Positions 1-5,138 of a stretch of 5,794 bases of DNA are shown here, piece by piece; positions within the stretch are counted from its first letter, which is position 1; every line of letters begins with the position of its first letter. The DNA is from UBA6544 sp049601975 (lineage in GTDB: Bacteria > Pseudomonadota > Alphaproteobacteria > UBA8366): NCBI GenBank assembly GCA_049601975.1, contig JBMYRC010000197.1, forward strand, positions 1-5,794, given 5' to 3'. The notes beneath the pieces were generated by a model that saw nothing but the letters and a program-made list of their open reading frames with translations, was not told where the DNA came from and searched no databases. The translations under genes were made by a program, and so were the position numbers.

Positions 1-744
1 GCAAAACCACCCGAGGAGAGACTCCATATCGTGACCATGTCAGACCATGGAATGGTGACGCTGCTTGGTAGTAAGCTCGACCTCGCCAAAAAATTTTATG
101 AAGGCGGATTTACCGTCGGCGAGACGACGGAAGACGGATCGGATATGGCCTTAGCGCTTTCCAGCGCTGGCGGTATTTATGTGAAAGACTCCGACCCCTA
201 TCTGATCCAGCGCGTGCTGACCTGGCTCCAAAGCCAGGATTGGTGCGGGCCGCTCTTCACGCGCGAGGGAGACGGTGCATTGCTACACGATCACCTTCGC
301 TCCGTTCACCGACGGGCCGCCGATATCGGCATCGTCTTGAAGTCCAACGATGGATCGAACAGCCATGGTATCGCAGGCGGCACCGTACATGATTGCGGCT
401 ATCCTGAAGGGGGTGGCATGCATGGTGGATTGCACGAACGCGAAGTCCGGTGCTGGCTCGCAATGCAGGGGACGGGGGTGCGCGAAGGCTATGCGTCACC
501 GGTCACCGCCGGTGTCGTCGATATCCTGCCGACCGTGTTGAATTTCCTGGGCATCGATGCGCCGGATCATATTCAGGGTCGGCTTTTACGCGAAGGGCTT
601 GAAGCGTTTGCCGAGGAAGCTTTGCCCGAATGTCATCGCGAGCACCACGTTGCCGAGGGAGCGAATGGCTACCGGGCGCATATTGAACACGACCATGTCG
701 GTGAACGCCGCTATCTGCGTCGCGCCTGGTCCGAACGGGTTTGA
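1..744 (+). CDS. Alkaline-phosphatase-superfamily phosphodiesterase/sulfatase, C-terminal part (5' truncated by window)
   Basis: The reading frame is open from base 1, and the GTG at 31 is internal (residues AKPPEERLHI precede it in frame), so the N-terminal half with the catalytic Thr/Ser/Cys nucleophile lies outside the window. 247 residues are visible. Two hallmarks of the AlkP-superfamily metal site can be read: TMSDHGM at residues 12-18, where the Asp-His pair binds metal in this family, and GMHGGLHERE at about 140-149, whose first His (141) matches the third-domain metal ligand. The stretch that follows, SPVTAGVVDILPTVLNFLGI, is the usual C-terminal segment of type I phosphodiesterase, phosphonoacetate-hydrolase-like and sulfatase proteins. 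Members cleave phosphate or sulfate esters with two divalent metals. The substrate cannot be told without the N-terminus. The last 45 or so residues are rich in His, Glu and Arg. No partner gene follows on the same strand, so this is probably the end of its transcript. Confidence 0.85.
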   Translation, partial: AKPPEERLHIVTMSDHGMVTLLGSKLDLAKKFYEGGFTVGETTEDGSDMALALSSAGGIYVKDSDPYLIQRVLTWLQSQDWCGPLFTREGDGALLHDHLRSVHRRAADIGIVLKSNDGSNSHGIAGGTVHDCGYPEGGGMHGGLHEREVRCWLAMQGTGVREGYASPVTAGVVDILPTVLNFLGIDAPDHIQGRLLREGLEAFAEEALPECHREHHVAEGANGYRAHIEHDHVGERRYLRRAWSERV

Positions 745-790
745 CGCGCGGGAAAATAATGGCGCTAAAACCCTATGACGGCGTCTCTAA

Positions 791-831
791 GGCCATAATT
801 CCGGGTTCACTTCGCGCCCCGGAATATGGCC
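791..831. terminator. Imperfect inverted repeat between convergent genes, possible bidirectional terminator
   Basis: The left arm GGCCATAATTCCGGG (791-805) and the right arm CCCGGAATATGGCC (818-831) pair over 14 base pairs with one bulged A, around a 12-base loop. The hairpin lies 46 bases after the stop of the phosphodiesterase gene and 23 bases from the stop of the convergent small membrane-protein gene, a position that suits a shared terminator. No run of T follows on either strand, so a classic intrinsic terminator is not shown. A protein-binding palindrome or a REP-like element remains possible. The pairing is seen directly; the role is inferred. Confidence 0.45.
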
Positions 832-854
832 TGAGCACACTAAGAAAACGCACC

Positions 855-1013
855 TCAGACGCCAATAGCAAGATACAACACGGCAATCACCGCCAGAATC
901 GCGGCGACCACCGGCAACAAACTCCCTCCGCGTCCATGACGACGACGATGCCAACCCCATAGCAAGAAGACGCCAAGCCCTATCAATGCAAAGTAAGTCC
1001 AATCTCGTTCCAC
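855..1013 (-). CDS. Small two-helix membrane protein (52 aa), GTG start
   Basis: This short reading frame gives a clean membrane hairpin. Residues about 6-21 (TYFALIGLGVFLLWGW) are a hydrophobic helix, 22-28 (HRRRHGR) a strongly basic loop, and 33-52 (LPVVAAILAVIAVLYLAIGV) a second helix that runs to the C-terminus. The positive loop predicts both ends on the outside and the loop in the cytoplasm. The GTG start was chosen because AGGAGGT lies 8 bases upstream (1022-1028), with a good promoter just before it; no ATG in this frame fits. The family is not recognised. It stands alone, convergent with the phosphodiesterase gene and divergent from the small lipoprotein gene. Helix composition, start signals and promoter together make a real gene likely; function is unknown. 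Confidence 0.72.
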   Translation of the reverse strand: MERDWTYFALIGLGVFLLWGWHRRRHGRGGSLLPVVAAILAVIAVLYLAIGV

Positions 1014-1021
1014 GTTTATGG

Positions 1022-1028
1022 ACCTCCT
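1022..1028 (-). promoter_or_regulatory. Strong Shine-Dalgarno deciding the GTG start at 1013
   Basis: On the minus strand AGGAGGT is a near-perfect match to the anti-Shine-Dalgarno end of 16S rRNA. It sits 8 bases before the GTG codon. It fixes the start of the 52-residue membrane protein, which would be weak evidence by length alone. Confidence 0.75.
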
Positions 1029-1036
1029 ATTGCAAT

Positions 1037-1065
1037 ATTATAGCAACTCGGAATTGCCTTGGTAA
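1037..1065 (-). promoter_or_regulatory. Sigma-70-like promoter for the small membrane-protein gene
   Basis: On the minus strand the -10 box is TATAAT (1037-1042), a perfect consensus match. The -35 box TTACCA (1060-1065) matches TTGACA at four of six positions, and the spacer is exactly 17 bases. Transcription should start near 1029-1030, leaving a leader of under 20 bases made almost entirely of the Shine-Dalgarno. This is inferred from consensus only. Confidence 0.55.
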
Positions 1066-1222
1066 TGACCCGATTGCACCAACTATATGATACACACCGG
1101 AGCGATATTTTGACGATGCCAGATCTACCACCTCTCTCATGAGCCGAATTGCCTTCGAAACCAGCGATACCCTTGGTGGCAGCGCCGCCATTCGATTCGG
1201 CGATTCGTTTGGATTTGGGGAT

Positions 1223-1234
1223 TGGTGATCACCA
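1223..1234. promoter_or_regulatory. 12-base perfect palindrome, possible operator
   Basis: TGGTGATCACCA equals its own reverse complement. It lies 40 bases before the start codon of the small lipoprotein, in the intergenic region between divergent small genes. A dimeric regulator could bind such a site. No adjacent regulator gene supports this, and a palindrome of this length can occur by chance. Confidence 0.25.
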
Positions 1235-1274
1235 TCAGAGCTGCGGCGAATCAATTTTTCGGCTAAGGTGGCGT

Positions 1275-1397
1275 ATGCACTTCATATCTGCCATCTCAAT
1301 CACCCTACTGCTTTTAGCCTCGTGCAGCAGCACGCGGGTGGATGTCAAAGGCGGCTCCAGCTCGCCGACAAAATGGCAGATCGTCAAACCGATTTAA
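1275..1397 (+). CDS. Small lipoprotein (40 aa)
   Basis: The protein starts with a short n-region, then a hydrophobic stretch (FISAISITLLLL) ending in the lipobox L-A-S-C, with the acceptor Cys at residue 17. This predicts export by Sec, lipidation by Lgt and cleavage by signal peptidase II, giving a mature peptide of 24 residues: a Ser-rich start, then a polar tail ending KWQIVKPI. The ATG at 1275 was chosen because it puts the signal peptide at the N-terminus and has AAGG six bases upstream (1265-1268). The frame stays open further upstream to a TTG at 1149, but that extension is not protein-like and would bury the signal peptide. The family is not recognised. It lies 85 bases upstream of the tRNA-Leu gene. 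Small lipoproteins of this size are often outer-membrane or envelope-stress peptides, but nothing here proves a role. Confidence 0.68.
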   Translation: MHFISAISITLLLLASCSSTRVDVKGGSSSPTKWQIVKPI

Positions 1398-1482
1398 CGC
1401 GCTAAAACACTCTCTTCCGGGTTGTCGTAGAAAGTCTGCTTAGCTAAGGTCCCTGTTCCCGCTTAGCGGCGAAATCAATAGT

Positions 1483-1569
1483 GCGGACGTGGCGGAACCG
1501 GTAGACGCAGCAGACTTAAAATCTGCTATCCGAAAGGGTGTGGGGGTTCGAGTCCCCCCGTCCGCACCA
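1483..1569 (+). tRNA. tRNA-Leu(UAA)
   Basis: The full cloverleaf can be drawn. The acceptor stem GCGGACG (1483-1489) pairs with CGTCCGC (1559-1565), followed by discriminator A and an encoded CCA (1567-1569). The D stem is GCG/CGC (1492-1494 and 1506-1508). The anticodon stem GCAGA/TCTGC encloses the loop CTTAAAA, so the anticodon at 1517-1519 is TAA, reading UUA and UUG leucine codons. The long variable arm (about 1527-1541, with a GAAA loop) is the class II feature expected for tRNA-Leu. The T arm GGGGG-TTCGAGT-CCCCC (1542-1558) is perfect. The 3' end lies two bases before the stop codon of the convergent membrane-protein gene. Confidence 0.97.
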
Positions 1570-1571
1570 TT

Positions 1572-2312
1572 TTAATTCTCGGGTTTTCGGAACTTCTTAA
1601 AGGCGACCGGCAACAGCGCTAGTACCGCGAGGCCGACCAAGGCTGCGGTGATTTCCGGCGTCAATATACCGGTAAGGGTAAACTCGCCGTTCTGATCAAA
1701 TATACTGCCGAGCCCTGCCCCGACGGTCGCGTAGACGAAAGAGCCCGGAATAATGCCGAGGAAGGTGCCGATCGCATATGTGCGCAACTTCACACCGAGG
1801 AAGGCCGGGACGATGTTCACCAGGAAGAAAGGGAACAACGGAATGAGACGTAGGACCAACAAATAGCTCAAAGCGTTTTCTTGAAAGCCAGCCTCCATCT
1901 TCCGCATGGCCGGTCCGGCCCGCCGACGCAAGACATCGCCGAGTGCCGTTTTTGCAATCGAAAACACGCCAATTGCGCCAAGTGTCGCGCCAAATACAAC
2001 ATACACCGAGCCGAACCACTGCCCGAAGAGCAAACCGCCTGCAACCGTCAGGATCAATGCTCCCGGTACAGACAACGCCACGAACGTCGCGTAAATCGCT
2101 ATATAAAGCGCGACGGCGATGACGCCTTGCTCCGCTACGAAAGCGCCAAGTATAGCGCGGTTCACACGCAACGCGTCGAAAGTGAGATACTTATCCAAGC
2201 TCAGCGCGAAAAATCCGGCAATCGCAGCCGCAAGAATGATTAGGGGCAAGAACCGGACGAAAGGCGATTTCGGTTGTAACTCTGAGGATATCTCTTCTTC
2301 GTCAGCAGACAT
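1572..2312 (-). CDS. TVP38/TMEM64 family (SNARE-associated/DedA-like) membrane protein
   Basis: This 246-residue inner-membrane protein belongs to the TVP38/TMEM64, VTT-domain (SNARE-associated) family. After an acidic cytoplasmic N-terminus (SADEEEISSE), hydrophobic segments appear at about 20-38, 64-80, 82-96, 101-120, 150-165, 180-203 and 219-237. The family signature is clear: a Pro/Gly-rich re-entrant region near 82-97 (VPGALILTVAGGLLFG), then RLIPLFPFFLVN at 155-166, where the Arg-x-x-Pro and FPF are conserved, and GIIPGSFVYATVGAG near 185-199. Relatives are linked to lipid scrambling or transport and envelope stress; the bacterial substrate is usually unknown. The ATG at 2312 was chosen because only one base separates it from the stop of the upstream Usp-like frame (TAA-A-ATG), which suggests translational coupling. 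The gene is convergent with the tRNA-Leu gene and leaves no room for a terminator between them. Confidence 0.88.
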   Translation of the reverse strand: MSADEEEISSELQPKSPFVRFLPLIILAAAIAGFFALSLDKYLTFDALRVNRAILGAFVAEQGVIAVALYIAIYATFVALSVPGALILTVAGGLLFGQWFGSVYVVFGATLGAIGVFSIAKTALGDVLRRRAGPAMRKMEAGFQENALSYLLVLRLIPLFPFFLVNIVPAFLGVKLRTYAIGTFLGIIPGSFVYATVGAGLGSIFDQNGEFTLTGILTPEITAALVGLAVLALLPVAFKKFRKPEN

Positions 2313-2313
2313 T

Positions 2314-2882
2314 TTAAATTCCCGGCATCGCGCGCATCAACACGCCTACAAGGTCAAAATGACCTGTGGGGAAAGGCCACACAAGCCCACTCCGGATCAC
2401 AATTCTGGCAAGAACGCAGCTAAATCGGCATCGTGCGGTATCTTCTGGTTGTGCTCGGTTGACCAGCAGCAGCGCACAACCGAAACTGTGCAAAAAAGTT
2501 TTAAAATCTTCTTCGCAAGATCCCACCAATTCCGCCGGCATGACTACTAAATTCGATTTATGCCGACCGGCGACCGCACATAAATCATCCGGCGCTATCC
2601 TCACATCAAACTCGGCCTCAATCGGCTTGTCCAACGCTCTTCCTCGCAAGTTTGCAATAAAATTGTCAAGGCATCTTGCAATGCCGTTGGCGCCAACGAG
2701 ACCGGCGTTCGGTCGAGGGTCTGCGAGATACGCAATCCAGTCGCGACATCGCTTTCCAAAGATGCCGGGGCATTGCCCAATACGATGAGAACATTACTGT
2801 TCAATTCGCGCGACCGTGAGGAGCTACTGGGCCGTAAGATCTCCGTCGAATGCTCATGACACACCTCCATCTGTCTCGACAT
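2314..2882 (-). pseudogene. Universal-stress-protein-like gene split across reading frames
   Basis: Two overlapping frames each hold part of a Usp-like alpha/beta fold. The upstream frame (from the ATG at 2882, ending at 2601) gives NSNVLIVLGNAP, then helix SLESDVATGLRISQTLDRTP and strand VSL: strand 1, helix 1 and strand 2. Near 2695-2700 the match moves by -1 to the downstream frame, which is open from 2793 and ends at 2314: LVGANGIARCLDNFIANL, then EAEFDVRIAP, DDLCAVAGRHKS, NLVVMPAEL, a helix, and CALLLVNR. This supplies helix 2, strand 3, helix 3, strand 4, helix 4 and strand 5, followed by a tail of about 40 residues. Restoring one base would give 189 residues. The frame with the best ribosome site, the ATG at 2857, stops after 18 codons and is also offset by -1 from the next piece. 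True decay, sequencing error or programmed shifting could each explain this. The Usp assignment rests on fold pattern and is tentative. It lies upstream of, and nearly touches, the TVP38 gene. Confidence 0.45.
2863..2868 (-). promoter_or_regulatory. Strong Shine-Dalgarno pointing to the ATG at 2857
   Basis: On the minus strand GGAGGT stands five bases before an ATG at 2855-2857. That frame begins MSIRRRSYGPVAPHGRAN and then stops. It is the best ribosome site near the Usp-like gene; the in-frame ATGs of the longer frame (2882 and 2870) have no comparable site. It suggests the original gene began here and that its frame has since been broken. Confidence 0.5.
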
Positions 2883-2977
2883 TTTTCAATATTGACCAAC
2901 TATGCAGTCATTTCGCATTTCATCCCTTGATTTGGCACAACTTCGCGTGAGATTGAGACTCTTGAAAGCGGGGTTCC

Positions 2978-3784
2978 ATGGCAGATCACTTGTACGATAC
3001 GGCGCGAACGGTAGAGGGCAAAGGTCCCGACCTGGTTTTGATTCACGGGATGGGATTAAACCGCAATATGTGGCAATGGATGCTGCCCGAGCTGACTGCG
3101 CGCTTTCGCGTTATCCGCTACGATTTGCTCGGACATGGTGACAGTGAAGCACCACCCGAGAATTGTTCACTGAACGATTTAGTTGATCAGTTGGGTGAGC
3201 TGCTGGTCGATCTAGGTATCGAGCGCGCGGCCATCGCGGGGTTCTCGCTCGGCGGCACCTTGGCACAAGCGTTCGCCGCTGTGCATCCGAAGAGGGCCAC
3301 CGCCGTCGCCGTCCTGAATTCCTCATATCGTCGAGACCCGAGTCAGCGCGCCGACATGCAGAAACGCCTTCGTCTTTCGGTCGACACGGGCCCCGCTGCC
3401 ACGGTCGACGCCGCGATAGAACGTTGGTTTACCCAATCGTTTCGTGACTCCCGGAGCGATGTCACCGATCTCGTCCGAACCTGGATGCTTGCCAACGACC
3501 CGAGAAACTACGGACTAATCTACACCGTCTTAACCGAAGGCGATGATGCCGTCCTGCGGGACGGACGGATCCTGGCGGACGCCATCACCGATATCGAATG
3601 CCCGGCATTGGTTCTGACAGGTGAGGAAGATGCGAACAGCACCCCCGCAATGGCGGCGGCCATGGCAGGGGCGTTTCCAGACGGTCGATCGGCAGTGATC
3701 CCGTTACTGCGCCATATGGGCCTTGCAGAGGACCCGGACGCCTTCAACGCGTTGCTGGTCCCTTTCTTGGAGGCATCTCTTTAG
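2978..3784 (+). CDS. Alpha/beta hydrolase (3-oxoadipate enol-lactonase-like fold)
   Basis: This 268-residue protein has a complete alpha/beta-hydrolase core of the usual size. The oxyanion-hole motif HGMG is at 23-26, the strand and turn RYDLLGHGDS at 47-56, and the nucleophile elbow GFSLGG at 88-93 with Ser90. A cap of about 110 residues follows. The acid is Asp218 in LTGEEDANSTP, and the base is His246 in LLRHMGLAEDP. All three catalytic residues are present, so it should be an active esterase, lactonase or similar serine hydrolase in the cytoplasm; there is no signal peptide. The overall pattern recalls the PcaD/enol-lactonase group, but this fold is too broad for a substrate call. The ATG at 2978 is preceded by a purine-rich GCGGGG and begins a natural N-terminus. 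It is the first gene of a likely operon with the downstream MFS transporter, 41 bases away, and diverges from the Usp-like gene. Confidence 0.88.
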   Translation: MADHLYDTARTVEGKGPDLVLIHGMGLNRNMWQWMLPELTARFRVIRYDLLGHGDSEAPPENCSLNDLVDQLGELLVDLGIERAAIAGFSLGGTLAQAFAAVHPKRATAVAVLNSSYRRDPSQRADMQKRLRLSVDTGPAATVDAAIERWFTQSFRDSRSDVTDLVRTWMLANDPRNYGLIYTVLTEGDDAVLRDGRILADAITDIECPALVLTGEEDANSTPAMAAAMAGAFPDGRSAVIPLLRHMGLAEDPDAFNALLVPFLEASL

Positions 3785-3825
3785 GGCCTTGCCCCTCTAA
3801 GTCGCTCGATCGATGAATCCACGCT

Positions 3826-5112
3826 ATGCTGGGGCCAATGGCAAAGTCTCAATTACACCTTCTGAAGACGAAGCGGTTACTACCGCTGCTCATCACCTTC
3901 TTCCTAGGTGCCGCCAACGATAATTTCTTCCGCAACGCGATGGCCATCCTGATCCTATACCGTCTCGCGGAGAATGCCGGAATTGACGGCAAACTGCTGG
4001 TCACGCTGGCAGCAGGCATTTTTATTCTGCCATTCTTTCTATTCTCGGCGACCGCCGGACAGCTCGCCGACAAGTATGAGAAGTCGGGCCTCATCCGATG
4101 GGTCAAATTGGCGGAAATCGCCATCATGCTGTTTGGGGCCATCGGCCTGATCTTAGGCGAACCTTATTTTCTGCTCTTCGTGCTGTTTTTAATGGGAGCG
4201 CAATCTTCGTTCTTCGGCCCTGTGAAATACAGCATCCTGCCCTTGCATTTGGAGCCGGAGGAATTGATCGGCGGCAATGCGCTGATGGCGTCGGGAACTT
4301 TCGTCGCCATTCTCCTCGGCACCATCGCCGGAGCACTCTTGATCCTGTGGAACGGCGGCGTCTGGATCGTCGGCTGTGGCGTTCTGTTGTTGGCCGTCAC
4401 CGGATGGCTGGCGAGCCGACATATTCCCTCCGCACCACCCGCCAATCCCGACCTGATCGTCAGCTACAATTTCGCGTTGGCAACGTGGCGCATTTTGCGG
4501 CTGACCGCCGTCTCACAGCCGATATTTCTTTCGGTGCTGGGCATTTCGTGGTTCTGGGTCGTCGGCGCCACGCTGCTCTCTCAATTTTCGAACCTCGCCA
4601 GGTATACATTTCATGCGAATAACGAAGTCGTTACCCTGTTCCTCGCGACCTCCACGGTTGGTATCGCCATCGGCTCCCTGCTCTGCAACCGACTGCTACG
4701 CGGGGAAGTATCGGCGAAATACGTGGCCTTCGGCGCGTGCGGCGTCAGCGTATTCCTTGGAGACTTGTGGCTCTCCGCCCCAGCAATGGACAGCTTTACG
4801 GGTGCCTTCCGGGACATCCCAGCATTCCTTGAGGACGTGCAAACCTGGCGGGCTTTGTTCGATATTTTCGGCGTCTCCGTCTGCGGCGGCCTCTATACAG
4901 TGCCGCTATACGCCATTCTGCAAAGCCGTACGGTGGATGGGGAACGCTCGCGCATCGTTGCGGGCAACAACATCCTCAACGCGTTGTTCATGGTGTTGAG
5001 TTCGCTCGCCGCCACCGTCATGCTGACGAACGGTGCCGCCGTGCCAGACATATTCTTGGCGGTCGCCATCGCCAATCTAATATTCATCGTGTTGTTCTGG
5101 CGATTACGCTGA
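3826..5112 (+). CDS. MFS transporter, LplT/Aas-type (lysophospholipid transporter-like)
   Basis: This 428-residue polytopic membrane protein has about 12 hydrophobic segments. Motifs typical of LplT and of the MFS part of Aas-type fusions are present: FLGAANDNFFRNA (26-38), the loop-2/3 motif GQLADKYEKSG (78-88), FGPVKYSILP (130-139), ELIGGNALMASGTF (146-159), and ERSRIVAGNNILNALFMV near 373-390. LplT flips lysophospholipids inward across the inner membrane so they can be reacylated. Many relatives are fused to PlsC acyltransferase and acyl-ACP synthetase domains. Here the protein ends right after the last helix (WRLR, then stop), so it is the transporter alone and the substrate is open. Two starts are possible, the ATG at 3826 or at 3838 (MAKSQLHLLK). 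Neither has a clear ribosome site, and the second better fits the family's N-terminus. It lies between the hydrolase and oxygenase genes in the same orientation. Confidence 0.87.
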   Translation: MLGPMAKSQLHLLKTKRLLPLLITFFLGAANDNFFRNAMAILILYRLAENAGIDGKLLVTLAAGIFILPFFLFSATAGQLADKYEKSGLIRWVKLAEIAIMLFGAIGLILGEPYFLLFVLFLMGAQSSFFGPVKYSILPLHLEPEELIGGNALMASGTFVAILLGTIAGALLILWNGGVWIVGCGVLLLAVTGWLASRHIPSAPPANPDLIVSYNFALATWRILRLTAVSQPIFLSVLGISWFWVVGATLLSQFSNLARYTFHANNEVVTLFLATSTVGIAIGSLLCNRLLRGEVSAKYVAFGACGVSVFLGDLWLSAPAMDSFTGAFRDIPAFLEDVQTWRALFDIFGVSVCGGLYTVPLYAILQSRTVDGERSRIVAGNNILNALFMVLSSLAATVMLTNGAAVPDIFLAVAIANLIFIVLFWRLR

Positions 5113-5127
5113 CACATACCGCAAGAC

Positions 5128-5134
5128 GAGGTGG
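5128..5134 (+). promoter_or_regulatory. Ribosome binding site of the oxygenase gene
   Basis: GAGGTGG lies four bases before the ATG at 5139 and supports that start, in the 26-base gap after the transporter gene. No promoter-like sequence fits in that gap, so translation is probably from a shared mRNA. Confidence 0.55.
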
Positions 5135-5138
5135 TCCC

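Noticed and set aside
1027..1254. 75-residue minus-strand frame
   Set aside because: It has no ribosome site or recognisable features, and its 3' end covers the promoter and Shine-Dalgarno of the 52-residue gene.
1149..1274. Upstream in-frame extension of the small lipoprotein to a TTG start
   Set aside because: The extension has no ribosome site, is not protein-like, and would place the signal peptide and lipobox in the middle of the protein.
1439..1448. 10-base palindrome CTTAGCTAAG upstream of the tRNA
   Set aside because: It is short enough to be chance, and no promoter boxes nearby are good enough to give it a regulatory meaning.
1881..2550. Plus-strand frames opposite the TVP38 and Usp-like genes
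   Set aside because: The minus-strand TVP38 frame has full family motifs; the opposite frames are polar, low-complexity shadows.
3782..3802. Possible hairpin TTAGGG...CCCCTCTAA after the hydrolase gene
   Set aside because: Pairing is short and interrupted, no T-run follows, and the next gene is close on the same strand, so a terminator is not supported.
4098..4622. 174-residue plus-strand frame inside the transporter gene
   Set aside because: It is an alternative frame of a gene with clear family motifs, and its Arg/His-rich composition is typical of shadow frames.
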